64,000 nt of DNA from Parasegetibacter sp. NRK P23 (GCF_023721715.1 NZ_JAMDLG010000001.1:561889-625888); one strand, 5' to 3'; positions 18,055 to 26,860 are shown, numbered from the stretch's first letter. Notes: a model not told the origin generated them from the letters alone. Numbers and translations are program-made.

Positions 18055-18693
18055 ATGATCCGGATCGTTTTGTATGAAGACAATACCCAGCTCAGAGAGG
18101 GCCTCAGCATGCTGATCAACGGTTTCGACAAGTTCGCGGTGGCGGGCGCGTTCCGCAACTGCAACAATGTAAAGGAAGAAATCAGGGAACTGAAGCCTGA
18201 CGTGGTGCTGATGGATATAGATATGCCGGGAACGAACGGCATTGAAGGGCTGAAACTGATCAGGGAGGTCGACAACCAGGTGAAGGTGCTGATGCTCACC
18301 GTTTTTGATGACAACAAGAACGTGTTTGAAGCCATCCGTTCCGGCGCCGATGGCTACCTGCTCAAAAAAACACCGCCGTCCAAACTGCTCGAATACATCC
18401 AGGACGTGTTTGATGGCGGGGCGCCTATGACGAGCTCTATCGCAAGGCAGGTGCTCCAGATGTTCTCCGGGCAACCCGTTTCCAACCGCGAAGAAGACAA
18501 TTACAACCTTTCCGACCGGGAAAAAGAAGTATTACAATTACTCGTGAATGGCTACAGCTATAAAATGATCGCCGCGGAAATGTACATCTCCATAGATACG
18601 GTAAGGTCGCATATTAAAAAGATTTACGAGAAGCTGCACGTGAACTCCAAATCGGAGGCCGTGGCCAAAGCTTTCAAAGACAGGATCATTTAA
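18055..18693 (+). CDS. NarL/FixJ-type response regulator
   Basis: This two-domain regulator has 212 residues from the ATG; a GTG two codons earlier is also possible. The receiver domain (about 1-120) has the acidic pair ED near residues 8-9, phospho-acceptor Asp54 in LMDIDMPG and the conserved Lys in YLLKKTPP. A LuxR-type helix-turn-helix fills about 147-205 (LSDREKEVLQLLVNGYSYK, then ISIDTVRSHIKKIYEKL). It lies 15 bp after the propeller kinase gene and is almost certainly its phosphorylation partner. Targets are unknown; the nearest downstream gene is a lipoprotein gene with its own promoter. Confidence 0.94.
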   Translation: MIRIVLYEDNTQLREGLSMLINGFDKFAVAGAFRNCNNVKEEIRELKPDVVLMDIDMPGTNGIEGLKLIREVDNQVKVLMLTVFDDNKNVFEAIRSGADGYLLKKTPPSKLLEYIQDVFDGGAPMTSSIARQVLQMFSGQPVSNREEDNYNLSDREKEVLQLLVNGYSYKMIAAEMYISIDTVRSHIKKIYEKLHVNSKSEAVAKAFKDRII

Positions 18694-18792
18694 AAAGAAA
18701 CGGCGACAACCTTGCAGCCTTAACCGTTGCACCACCACCCCGTTATGTGGTAGCTTTCTTCAGATGGCATTGGTTTTCACATCTACATGCGA

Positions 18793-18823
18793 TTGTAACG
18801 CAGCCCGATTCCCGTGAATTTTG
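18793..18823 (+). promoter_or_regulatory. Candidate promoter of the lipoprotein gene
   Basis: TTG at 18793-18795 is followed after 20 nt by GAATTTTG at 18816-18823, which matches 7 of 8 positions of TAnnTTTG. It lies 36 bp before the ATG at 18860. Confidence 0.5.
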
Positions 18824-18859
18824 CGGTACAAATTTCATCACACATTTAAACCAACCATC

Positions 18860-19669
18860 ATGAACATGTTACAACAAACCGGCAGAACAATTACTGCCGC
18901 CCTCGCGTTCGCCGCGCTGCTCCTGGGTACTTCCTGCAAAAAAGACAACGATGAACCCGGAGGAGGTAATCCACCCGCAGGTAAGAAGATCACCAGATTC
19001 GCGGTAGATGCCAACAACTACGTGAGCTTCTCTTACAACAACGACGGCAAACTCAGCAAAATGAAAAGCAGCATGTCGTTCGGACAAGTACCTATCGTTT
19101 TGGAAACATCCTTTACTTACAACGGAAACAAAGTAAAAGAAGTGATTACTTCTGAAGGGGAGAAAAGCGTGATCACCTATAGCGGGAACTATCCTTCCAA
19201 ATCAGAGGATTTCGATGAAAACAACGTGAAAATCAGTTACGATGAGTTCACCTGGAACAACGGAAAACTTGCCCAGACCATCACTTATGAAAAAGAAGAA
19301 GGCAATACATTTGCTCCCGACTCCAAAGTGACCTACGAGTACCATGCGAACGGCAACCTGAAAACAGTAAAGTACTACGCCTATGTTTCCGGCGACGACG
19401 GTTATGAACTGGAATACAGGGAGGAATATGAGCAGTACGACAATAAGTTCGACCCCATCAGCATTACGTCCAATATGACCGGTATCGTGGATCCTTCTTA
19501 CCGCCCCAACAACCCAACGCTCATCAAACACTATGATGCTGAAGGTCTGTTACAAGCCACGATTGAGAAAATTTACGAATACGATGCGCAGGGGTATCCC
19601 ACCAAACTGAAGGAGAAACACACGGAAGACGGGGATACCTACGAAGTAAATTATACCTATACCTACTAA
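18860..19669 (+). CDS. Lipoprotein with YD-repeat-like strands
   Basis: Starting at the ATG at 18860, after the promoter, gives 269 residues. A lipoprotein signal ends in LLLGTSCKKDNDEPGG, so the protein is lipid-anchored with a flexible acidic/Gly linker. The body consists of repeated two-strand units such as VSFSYNNDGKLSKM, VTYEYHANGNLKTVKYY and IEKIYEYDAQGYPTKLKEK, which resemble RHS/YD-type repeats of Bacteroidota lipoproteins. No catalytic motif is visible. The function is unknown; surface or periplasmic binding is possible. Confidence 0.82.
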   Translation: MNMLQQTGRTITAALAFAALLLGTSCKKDNDEPGGGNPPAGKKITRFAVDANNYVSFSYNNDGKLSKMKSSMSFGQVPIVLETSFTYNGNKVKEVITSEGEKSVITYSGNYPSKSEDFDENNVKISYDEFTWNNGKLAQTITYEKEEGNTFAPDSKVTYEYHANGNLKTVKYYAYVSGDDGYELEYREEYEQYDNKFDPISITSNMTGIVDPSYRPNNPTLIKHYDAEGLLQATIEKIYEYDAQGYPTKLKEKHTEDGDTYEVNYTYTY

Positions 19670-19698
19670 AAGCAGGATAAAATACCCACTTCATGTGA

Positions 19699-19729
19699 TT
19701 GTGGGGAAGAAAAACCAGTTGTACATTTG
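19699..19729 (+). promoter_or_regulatory. Canonical Bacteroidota promoter
   Basis: TTG at 19699-19701, a 20-nt spacer, and TACATTTG at 19722-19729 match TTG-N19/20-TAnnTTTG perfectly. The downstream small gene starts at 19750. Confidence 0.7.
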
Positions 19730-19749
19730 CGCCAGTTAATCAAACAATC

Positions 19750-20031
19750 ATGAAACAATTGCTCCTCTCTATTGGAATCCTGGCAGCCGGTGTTGCCATT
19801 GCGAAACTCGATCTGAGCGGGGCGGTGAAGTCCGTCGCCTGCGAGCCGGCAGTAGCCAGCGCGGAAAGCGGAAGGTTTCATGCCAATTTCTCCCTGCTGG
19901 GCAGGTTACAACAGCTGGTTCCCGGTTCAGCCACATCCTCGCTTTGCGAGGAACAGGAACCTGAAACGCCGGCAACCGGTAACGGATTACCTGAACGCAC
20001 CCTGCTGATCTTCCGCCAGTTCGTTAAATAA
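19750..20031 (+). CDS. Small exported protein, function unknown
   Basis: This 93-residue protein begins MKQLLLSIGILAAGVAIAK, a hydrophobic signal or anchor segment. The remainder contains two Cys (ACEP, LCEE), a Glu/Pro stretch (EEQEPETPATG) and a C-terminal LIFRQFVK. I recognise no family. A consensus promoter lies 21 bp upstream, which supports it as a real gene and fixes the start at 19750. A downstream hairpin at 20084-20113 may end its transcript. Confidence 0.55.
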   Translation: MKQLLLSIGILAAGVAIAKLDLSGAVKSVACEPAVASAESGRFHANFSLLGRLQQLVPGSATSSLCEEQEPETPATGNGLPERTLLIFRQFVK

Positions 20032-20083
20032 TCCATAACTTCCCCTTCATACAAGGCGACTTACGGGTAGCCATGAAAAAACG

Positions 20084-20113
20084 ATCTCAGTGATGGTACG
20101 CCTTCACTGAGAT
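20084..20113. terminator. Perfect 10-bp hairpin, probable terminator
   Basis: ATCTCAGTGA (20084-20093) pairs with TCACTGAGAT (20104-20113) around a 10-nt loop. TTTCC follows on the + strand, and six A residues precede it a few bases upstream. Confidence 0.6.
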
Positions 20114-20205
20114 TTCCTGTACCGTTCTTGTATCCTGATCCCGTTCTCCTGCGATGCCATTTTGTAAACCCTTCTTATAACATAACCCAAACAATCAATC
20201 AAAAA

Positions 20206-21180
20206 ATGAAAAAAGTATTCAAAGTACTGGGTATCCTGGTACTGCTGCTGGTGGTGTGCGTGGCCGGCGTTGCCGTGTACATCAAAACAGCGCTTCCCGA
20301 TGTGGGCGATGCTCCCGTAATGCAGGTGGATATTACGCCTGAACGGGTTAGCCGCGGCGAATACCTTGCCAATAGCGTGATGGTATGTATGGATTGCCAC
20401 AGCACCCGCAACTGGAACGAATTCTCCGCCCCACCAGTTCCCGGCACCCTTGGAAAAGGTGGTGACCGTTTCGACAGGGAAATGGGCATGCCCGGTGTTT
20501 TCTACGCCCGCAACATCACGCCCGCAGGACTAAAAGACTGGACGGATGGCGAGGTATTCCGTGCCATTACCTCTGGCGTCTCCAAAGATGGGCGACCTTT
20601 GTTCCCCCTGATGCCGCATCCTGCCTACGGTCAACTTGACGAAGAAGACATTAAAAGTGTGATCGCTTATCTCCGCACCTTACCCGCTATTGAGAACGAA
20701 GTGCCGCTTCCTGAAGTGGATTTTCCCTTCAGCTATATCCTGAACACGATTCCAAAGAAACCGGCTTTTACCAAAAAACCGGCCGAGACGGATACACTGG
20801 CCTATGGCAAATACCTGATTACCGCGGCGAGTTGCGTGGAATGTCACTCTCCATTTGAAAAGGGCGCGCCGGTGTTTGAAAAGGCGTTTTCGGGCGGAAG
20901 GGCTTTCCCTATGCCCAATGGCACCTTATTTACGTCCAACCTTACGCCACATGAAACGGGCATTAAAAACTGGACGAAGGAAATGTTCATAGAAAGGTTT
21001 AAAATGTACGCCGACAGTGGTCGTCAGCATGTACCCGTTAAACAGGGAGATTTCAACACCATTATGCCCTGGACGATGTACGCGAACATGAAAGAAAGTG
21101 ACCTGGGCGCGATTTACGCGTTCCTCCGCACCGTACCGGCTTTGGAGAATAAGGTGGAAAAATTCGTGCCCCGGAAGTAG
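20206..21180 (+). CDS. Di-haem cytochrome c family protein
   Basis: From the ATG at 20206 the protein has 325 residues, with an N-terminal hydrophobic helix (VLGILVLLLVVCVAGVAVYI) that acts as a signal or membrane anchor. Two haem c sites are present: CMDCH at 61-65 and CVECH at 210-214, each opening a cytochrome c domain with a later Met-containing loop (REMGMPGVF; AFPMPNGTLF). Both domains contain an ITP/LTP stretch and a final AYLRTLPA/AFLRTVPA helix. It is probably periplasmic and carries electrons to an unknown partner. An upstream ATG at 20128 has no signal sequence behind it and is rejected. Confidence 0.9.
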   Translation: MKKVFKVLGILVLLLVVCVAGVAVYIKTALPDVGDAPVMQVDITPERVSRGEYLANSVMVCMDCHSTRNWNEFSAPPVPGTLGKGGDRFDREMGMPGVFYARNITPAGLKDWTDGEVFRAITSGVSKDGRPLFPLMPHPAYGQLDEEDIKSVIAYLRTLPAIENEVPLPEVDFPFSYILNTIPKKPAFTKKPAETDTLAYGKYLITAASCVECHSPFEKGAPVFEKAFSGGRAFPMPNGTLFTSNLTPHETGIKNWTKEMFIERFKMYADSGRQHVPVKQGDFNTIMPWTMYANMKESDLGAIYAFLRTVPALENKVEKFVPRK

Positions 21181-21188
21181 TCCCCTGC

Positions 21189-21218
21189 TTGGTTTTTCAG
21201 TATAAAGGTTTACCTTTG
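21189..21218 (+). promoter_or_regulatory. Consensus promoter of the rpsF operon
   Basis: TTG at 21189-21191, a 19-nt spacer and TACCTTTG at 21211-21218 match the Bacteroidota TTG/TAnnTTTG promoter. Transcription would begin around 21225, leaving about 75 nt of leader before rpsF. Confidence 0.75.
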
Positions 21219-21235
21219 CACCCCATTTTGGGTGT

Positions 21236-21268
21236 AAACCGTACTGCTTTTAGTAAGCGTGTGGGTTT
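21236..21268 (+). ncRNA. Candidate S6:S18-binding leader hairpin
   Basis: In the rpsF leader, AAACC (21236-21240) pairs with GGTTT (21264-21268), and TACT (21242-21245) pairs with AGTA (21252-21255) around a GCTTTT loop. This leaves a large asymmetric internal loop on the 3' side and CCG at the 5' edge. The S6:S18 autoregulatory motif known from rpsF leaders has two stems, a loop and a CCG element. The match is by eye only. Confidence 0.45.
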
Positions 21269-21300
21269 GCGGAATTAAAAATTAAACAAAAACAGGGATC

Positions 21301-21654
21301 ATGAACAATTACGAATTGATGGTGATTTTTACCCCTGTGCTTTCTGATGATGACTTCAAAGCGTCTCAGAAAAAGTACATCGACCTGCTCACAGATGCAG
21401 GCGGATCGGTGGTTCACACGAACCCCTGGGGACTGAAATCACTGGCGTACCCTATCCAGAAGAAGACCACAGGTATTTACTGGGTCCTGGAGTACAGTGC
21501 GCCATCCGACTTCAATGAGAAGCTGAAGATCCAGCTTCTGCGTGACGAGAGCGTTCTCCGTCACATGGCTACCAAACTCGATAAATACGCCGTCGAGTAC
21601 AATGCGAAAAAGAGAAGTGGCGTACAGGCTTCATCCGAAAAAGTGGAGGGTTAA
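21301..21654 (+). CDS. rpsF: 30S ribosomal protein S6
   Basis: This 117-residue protein has the S6 opening NNYELMVIFTPVLSDDDF and the core NPWGLKSLAYPIQKKTTGIYWVLEYSA, followed by LRDESVLRHMATKLDKYA. S6 binds S18 on the platform of the 30S subunit. It is the first gene of the rpsF-rpsR-rplI operon, with a consensus promoter and a leader hairpin upstream. The rpsR gene follows after 3 bp. Confidence 0.97.
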   Translation: MNNYELMVIFTPVLSDDDFKASQKKYIDLLTDAGGSVVHTNPWGLKSLAYPIQKKTTGIYWVLEYSAPSDFNEKLKIQLLRDESVLRHMATKLDKYAVEYNAKKRSGVQASSEKVEG

Positions 21655-21657
21655 TTT

Positions 21658-21924
21658 ATGGCCAAAGCAAACGAGATCAAGTATTTAACTGCGATCAAGA
21701 CCGAAAAGCGCCAGAAGAAATACTGCCGCTTCAAGAAGATGGGGATCAAGTACATCGATTACAAAGATGGCGAGTTCCTGAAGAAATTTATCAACGAGCA
21801 GGGTAAACTGTTGCCCCGCAGGATCACCGGTAACTCCCTGAAGTTTCAGCGGAAGGTATCTGATGCTGTGAAAAAAGCCCGTCAGATGGCGATATTGCCC
21901 TACGTAACAGACCTGTTAAAGTAA
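21658..21924 (+). CDS. rpsR: 30S ribosomal protein S18
   Basis: This 88-residue protein has the S18 core [18 protein letters not shown], followed by [15 protein letters not shown] and [19 protein letters not shown]. It partners S6 in the 30S platform. The gene sits 3 bp after rpsF and 10 bp before rplI, with an AGGAGG-like sequence just before rplI. There is no ssb or priB gene between rpsF and rpsR, unlike in many other phyla. Confidence 0.97.
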   Translation: MAKANEIKYLTAIKTEKRQKKYCRFKKMGIKYIDYKDGEFLKKFINEQGKLLPRRITGNSLKFQRKVSDAVKKARQMAILPYVTDLLK

Positions 21925-21934
21925 GGAGGACACC

Positions 21935-22381
21935 ATGCAAGTAATATTGATACAAGACGTAAACAACCTGGGTGGTGCCAACGAACTGGTAACGGTGAAG
22001 AACGGGTATGCCCGTAACTTCCTGATCCCAAACAAGTTCGCCGTAGAAGCAAGTGCTTCTAACCTGAAGCAACTCCAGGAGCGCCTGAAGCAGAAAGCGA
22101 AGAAAGAAGAGAAGATGCTCTCCGAGATCAACAACGTGATCGCGGTACTGAAAGAAGGTCCGGTGAAAATCGGAGCGAAAGTTGGTGCCAGCGAGAAGAT
22201 CTTTGGTAGCGTTACTTCTGTTCAGATCGCCAAAGCGATCCGCGATCAGAAAGGGTATGATATCGACCGTCGTCGTATCTCCCTGGCTGAAGACATCAAG
22301 GAGCTGGGTACATTCAAAGCGAACATCGACTTTGGAAATGGCCATGCTACTGAAGTAGAGCTGGAAATCGTAGCTGAATAA
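21935..22381 (+). CDS. rplI: 50S ribosomal protein L9
   Basis: This 148-residue protein shows the L9 signature in its N-terminal domain (VILIQDVNNLGGANELVTVKN, then GYARNFLIPNKFAVEA). The long connecting helix follows (about 45-75, LKQLQERLKQKAKKEEKML), then the C-terminal rRNA-binding domain. It is the last gene of the operon and is followed by a strong terminator. The start is preceded by GTAAGGAGGACACC, an unusually clear Shine-Dalgarno sequence for this phylum. Confidence 0.97.
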   Translation: MQVILIQDVNNLGGANELVTVKNGYARNFLIPNKFAVEASASNLKQLQERLKQKAKKEEKMLSEINNVIAVLKEGPVKIGAKVGASEKIFGSVTSVQIAKAIRDQKGYDIDRRRISLAEDIKELGTFKANIDFGNGHATEVELEIVAE

Positions 22382-22405
22382 GCGAAATTCGAAGATATAC
22401 CAGGT

Positions 22406-22431
22406 AAAAACCCCGCGATTGCGGGGTTTTT
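22406..22431 (+). terminator. Terminator of the rpsF-rpsR-rplI operon
   Basis: AAAAACCCCGC and GCGGGGTTTTT pair around a GATT loop; the GC stem is CCCCGC at 22411-22416 and GCGGGG at 22421-22426. A T-tract follows directly. Confidence 0.93.
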
Positions 22432-22598
22432 CTATTCATAAAAAATAAATTTCATAAATCAAAATAAAAATATACCTTCGGTGTGTCCAGAATGATCTTT
22501 ACAGTATCCAATCGTTCTCTGAGCATTTCTCGAAAATTGTTCCTGGTTCATTGATCACTGTTATCATGATGGTTTATTTATTTTTTTAATTTAGAATC

Positions 22599-23000
22599 AT
22601 GAACATTTACGTTGGAAATCTCAGTTGGGATATGACTGAGCAAGATCTCCTGGAGCTTTTCGCTCCTTATGGCGAAGTTACTTCTGCCAAAATCGTTACC
22701 GACAAATTCAACAACAACCGCAGCAAAGGCTTTGGTTTCGTTGAAATGTCTGACGATGAAGCGGGTAAAACTGCTATTGAAAACCTGAACGGTGTTGAGA
22801 CTATGGGTCGTAACATCGTTGTAAACGAATCACAACCTAAGCAAGGTGGTTCATCAGCTGGCGGCGGCGGTGGCTTCAAGAAAAGAAGCTTCGGCGGCGG
22901 CGGCGGTGGAAGCCGTGGCGGATTTGGTGGTGGTGGAAACCGCGGTGGCGGTGGCTACGGTGGTGGCCGCGGCGGTGGCGGTGGATACAACCGTTACTAA
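22599..23000 (+). CDS. Gly-rich RRM RNA-binding protein
   Basis: This 133-residue protein has one RRM domain (about 2-80). RNP2 is IYVGNLSW (3-10) and RNP1 is KGFGFVEM (about 45-52). The tail (about 85-133) is almost all Gly with Arg, Ser, Phe and Tyr, in the RGG style. Bacteroidota often carry such proteins, some of them cold-induced, and they may act as RNA chaperones. It has its own promoter region (AT-rich, 22560-22598) and a strong terminator. The stop codon overlaps the stop of the opposite-strand esterase gene. Confidence 0.95.
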   Translation: MNIYVGNLSWDMTEQDLLELFAPYGEVTSAKIVTDKFNNNRSKGFGFVEMSDDEAGKTAIENLNGVETMGRNIVVNESQPKQGGSSAGGGGGFKKRSFGGGGGGSRGGFGGGGNRGGGGYGGGRGGGGGYNRY

Positions 23001-26000
23001 TCAGGTTTAAGATCATTAAACAAATTCAAGTCTCCCCATTGGGGAGACTTTTTTTGTTTGAGTATTTCGCGCGACTGCTTTGTTGATTTTCGTTTCGTAC
23101 TGTGGATGGTCAGCGTCTCAGGATCGGCGTCCGTAGCGGAAACAGGCAGGTTCAATTGCGTACCGAAGCGCATGTATTGGTGATCAATAGCAGTGATCGT
23201 GGGCGCATTGTTTTGCGTGGCCGCACTGTCTTCATTGCTGTAAGCGGAATGCCCTCCTTCATTTACCGCACGCACTTTGTAGTAGAATACTGCATTGGAA
23301 AGCAGTGCGGTATCATTGTAAGTGGTAGTATTCGCAGGCAGGCTGGCCAGCAATACATATACCCCATTGGCTGTAGTGGAACGGTAGAGTTCGTATTTCT
23401 CCTCATTGTTGGCATTATCGGCCCATGTTACAGCGATGGAAGAAGTAGATGTTCCATTTGCATCCAGTCCTGTAGGAGCGGAAGGAGCAGGAGGCAGCGC
23501 CATTGTGGTGGCAAACACTTTACCATAAGCATCATTCATCAACTGACCGATTTCTGAAACAGTCAGCGCCTTACCAAACACCACGAAGTCGTCCAGCTTT
23601 CCGGAGAAGCGGCCAGTAGCGGTATTGAAAGCATTACTGCTGTTCACGGTACCGATCCTGGAGGCGTTCGAAGTTTCCCCTATTGCGTTGAAACCAAGGT
23701 TATTGTCGGCTGCAACCTCAACACCATTGATATACAATTTCAGGCTGTTCGCATTGTATACCACCGTCACATAATTCCAATCTGTGCTGGTATAAGGAGC
23801 GGAAATGCTCTTGCGGGTAACAAAGATGAAATTGGTGTAAGCGGCGCCGGCATAAAGCCTGTTGCCATCTAACCTGATGGCCAGACCATCATCATTTCCG
23901 CCGAAATCAACCACTACCCTGTTACCGGTATTGGAGTTAGATTTCATCCAGAATGAAATAGACTTGGAAGAATAACCGCCACGGATATAATCTCCTGAAG
24001 ATGTGGCTACATCCAGGTGTTGGTTCGAGCCATTGAATGTAAGAGCATGTGAACCTTCTTTTTTATCGTTCGCATCATAACCGGGGTTATTACTTCCGGT
24101 AATGGTTCTTCCGTTGCCGGAAGCATCCGTGAGGTTACCATTGAAGCGCCATTGCGCCTGCGCATCGGTGGTTACAGCAGGGATGAAAGCGGACTCTCCG
24201 TACTGACCGATGGCGCGCAACCTGTAGAAGTAGGTGGTGCTTGCATCAAGACCAAGCGTATCCACAAATGTAGTGGCATTTGCAGCGGATGTTCCGATAA
24301 TGGCATAATCGTCAGCTGGATTGGTTGACCTCCATACCTCAAAGCCACTCTCGTTATCGCTGTTGTCTGTCCAGGCGAGATTGATGCGTTTGTAAGAAAC
24401 AGCGTTAGCGCTCAATCCAGATGGAACAGCAGGGGCCGAACCATTGTTTACCGGAGGATCAGAGAACGCGCTATTGGGAATAGTAACGTAGCTGGTGCCG
24501 CTAGATGGTGTTCTCCAGGAAACCGTCATGGCTTCACCACCACCCTGCTCAAAGAAACCGATAGCGATGGGGTATACACCAACAGACAGGTTCAGTGCAA
24601 CGGATTCCCTGTTCTGAGAACCGTGCTGACCATCATTGTTTACAGTAGACGTGGTACCGAAGGCGTACGGAGAGGATGTTTGTCCGAGCGATCCGAGCCA
24701 CAACCGGCTTCCGTCATCCGAGTTGGTACGGAAATAATAGGTTCCGGCCTGCGTGATGTTGATGAATCCTTCCCACAGGAACCCAAAGTTATCGTTCTGT
24801 GAACGTGGAGCCAGTGTTACATTGGGAACAACACCTGTAGCCACAGGATCCAGGTCGTTGAAGTTGGGGAGATTGCTCCAGGTACCCGTAAAGGTGTAGT
24901 ATTTATAATTCAGTCCATTCAGTAATGGCTGGCCGGTGACCTGGCTGCTGAACGGAGACTTATTGCCTGCAAAGTCCCTTGCCTGTACTTTAAAGTTGTA
25001 CGACTGTCCATATTGCAGGTTATACACGGTGAAAGCTGTAAGCTCTGTTTCATAGAACTTAACCCCATTCACATAAATATCATAAGCAACAACGCCTACA
25101 TCATCCAGCGACTCGCTCCAGGTGAGGGAAACGGAGTTCCTGGTGGTTCCTGTAATGCTGAGGCTTCCAGGGGCAGATGGTGCCTGGATATCCGAAAGCG
25201 TTGTACCATTAACCGGGTCGGTAGTGGCGGAAGCGCCGTTCAGGTTGATAGCCCTTACACGATAAAAATACTGCGTGTTGGAGTTAAGGTCAGTATCTGT
25301 GTAACCAGTGGCATCCGCCGCAGTGGTAGCGATCAGTGTGTAGCCTGAACCGGAACTGAGAGAACGGTAAATTTCGAATCCGGTTTCATTTGTTCCGGGA
25401 GCCGGATTACTGCTCTGGTTCCAATCGAGTTTGATGGAAGTTTTGGAAAGAACGGTCGCAATTACGCCTGAAGCTGAAGAAGGACCATTGGCGCCATTCG
25501 CGTCAATCACGGTGAAGGGATTAGAGAACTCGCTTGAACAGCCAAACTCTTCGGTCACTTTCACACGGTAGGCTCCTGCTGAAGTTGCCACGTATGTATT
25601 GGAAGTACCCAACACAGTAGCGCTGCCATCTTTTACCCATTGGTAAGAAGCATATCCTTCCGGCACAAACAACTGCACTGAATTTGTTCCGTCCGGAGCG
25701 GGTATTACACGTGTGGTGCCCGCTTCAGCCTGGATATCAGGAGAAACAGTGGCGCCTTTCAGTTTAATTTCAACGGGAATAGGGGACCATGGGGACCACT
25801 CCGTGCCACGACGAATGCGTGCTGAATAAACGCCTACAGAAGTGGCTGTAATGGTATTAGAATTGGCGCCAACAATCAGTTCACCGTTCTTGCGCCATTC
25901 GTAACCGTCGAAGCCGGCGGTAAGCCCGATCACCTGGTTGATGGGATCTCCAGGGCAATATTCCGTTCTGCCGTTCAGCGGCCAGGGGTTGGCCTTGTGC

Positions 26001-26860
26001 GCTTTATTTATGAATGGAATGAACTGAGGTTCCACCCAGGCCTGGTTCCAACAGCCATGCCCCAGGTTGGGGTATTCCGTATAACTGATGTTAGAACCTG
26101 CATTCCTGTAATTGGAAACCACGCCTCTTGCTGTGAAGGGGGCGGGAGATTTATCAAGTCCACCCTGGAACAACCAGATTGGCGTCCATTTCAGGGATTG
26201 CACTTTACTTGCATCACCGTCTGCAACAGAAACGGCGCTGATCGGCAAACCGGCAGCGACAAGCTTGGTGTGATTGGTCAACATCTGCCATGTTGCACCG
26301 CCGCCGCCGGAAAGGCCGTCAACGATCACCCGGTTGATGTCCACATTTACCTCAGGAACAAAATAGTTCTCGATCAACTCTTTGATATTCTGAAAATGCC
26401 CGGTATTGAAGGCTCCGGAGCCGGAAGAAGTTTGCGGATAGAGCAGGAAACCATCAAAGCTGCCATTGTCCACATAGTTCATGAAACGTTGGCCACCATG
26501 GTAAAGCTGGTATTCGTTGTCGTAAATGGTACCTTTTTCACCAATACCGTGAAAGAATATAAAGATCGGGTATTTCTTACCTGTTCCCAGTGAGTCTTTG
26601 TACGACTTGGGGAACTTCACGCGAAAAGCCATCCCTTTGTAATAGTAGGCTTTGAAAGAAGAAGTATTGAAAGACACCCGGTTTGTTTTCACCCATTTGG
26701 CAAGCGTTCCGTAAGCCGGGGTAGCCGGCGGGGCGCTGGGGTTATAAACAACGATTGGGTCGTCCGGGTTAAGGACGCCGGTTTGTGCCACCGCCGCGTT
26801 CCCCAGGGCAGCACAAAGAACAATCGCCAGTAAGCTGAAAATTCTTGTAAAAGTTTTCAT
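22997..26860 (-). CDS. Large modular secreted esterase, probably 3'-truncated
   Basis: This 1287-residue exported protein has a signal peptide (ending AAVAQ). An alpha/beta-hydrolase esterase domain covers about 60-300, with nucleophile motif GLSGGGG, an Asp in FQGGLDKS and His in LGHGCW. Two Ig-like segments (about 300-450), fibronectin type III repeats (about 460-640), a PA14-type domain (about 650-790), another FN3, a LamG-type domain (about 915-1095) and FN3 (about 1110-1200) follow. The last recognisable module starts ITAIDHQYMRFGTQLNLPV but stops after DADPETLTI. The final 35 residues are read through the antisense of the RRM gene's terminator. No T9SS sorting domain remains. The family and target polymer are uncertain. 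Confidence 0.82.
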   Translation of the reverse strand: MKTFTRIFSLLAIVLCAALGNAAVAQTGVLNPDDPIVVYNPSAPPATPAYGTLAKWVKTNRVSFNTSSFKAYYYKGMAFRVKFPKSYKDSLGTGKKYPIFIFFHGIGEKGTIYDNEYQLYHGGQRFMNYVDNGSFDGFLLYPQTSSGSGAFNTGHFQNIKELIENYFVPEVNVDINRVIVDGLSGGGGATWQMLTNHTKLVAAGLPISAVSVADGDASKVQSLKWTPIWLFQGGLDKSPAPFTARGVVSNYRNAGSNISYTEYPNLGHGCWNQAWVEPQFIPFINKAHKANPWPLNGRTEYCPGDPINQVIGLTAGFDGYEWRKNGELIVGANSNTITATSVGVYSARIRRGTEWSPWSPIPVEIKLKGATVSPDIQAEAGTTRVIPAPDGTNSVQLFVPEGYASYQWVKDGSATVLGTSNTYVATSAGAYRVKVTEEFGCSSEFSNPFTVIDANGANGPSSASGVIATVLSKTSIKLDWNQSSNPAPGTNETGFEIYRSLSSGSGYTLIATTAADATGYTDTDLNSNTQYFYRVRAINLNGASATTDPVNGTTLSDIQAPSAPGSLSITGTTRNSVSLTWSESLDDVGVVAYDIYVNGVKFYETELTAFTVYNLQYGQSYNFKVQARDFAGNKSPFSSQVTGQPLLNGLNYKYYTFTGTWSNLPNFNDLDPVATGVVPNVTLAPRSQNDNFGFLWEGFINITQAGTYYFRTNSDDGSRLWLGSLGQTSSPYAFGTTSTVNNDGQHGSQNRESVALNLSVGVYPIAIGFFEQGGGEAMTVSWRTPSSGTSYVTIPNSAFSDPPVNNGSAPAVPSGLSANAVSYKRINLAWTDNSDNESGFEVWRSTNPADDYAIIGTSAANATTFVDTLGLDASTTYFYRLRAIGQYGESAFIPAVTTDAQAQWRFNGNLTDASGNGRTITGSNNPGYDANDKKEGSHALTFNGSNQHLDVATSSGDYIRGGYSSKSISFWMKSNSNTGNRVVVDFGGNDDGLAIRLDGNRLYAGAAYTNFIFVTRKSISAPYTSTDWNYVTVVYNANSLKLYINGVEVAADNNLGFNAIGETSNASRIGTVNSSNAFNTATGRFSGKLDDFVVFGKALTVSEIGQLMNDAYGKVFATTMALPPAPSAPTGLDANGTSTSSIAVTWADNANNEEKYELYRSTTANGVYVLLASLPANTTTYNDTALLSNAVFYYKVRAVNEGGHSAYSNEDSAATQNNAPTITAIDHQYMRFGTQLNLPVSATDADPETLTIHSTKRKSTKQSREILKQKKSPQWGDLNLFNDLKPD
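23028..23055 (+). terminator. Terminator of the RRM gene
   Basis: AAGTCTCCCC (23028-23037) and GGGGAGACTT (23041-23050) form a 10-bp stem with a 3-nt ATT loop, followed by a T-run. The opposite-strand esterase frame runs straight through it. Confidence 0.93.

Noticed and set aside
23100..26000. Repeated segments in the large esterase gene as possible DNA repeats
   Set aside because: They are diverged fibronectin type III protein modules and do not form near-identical DNA repeats.
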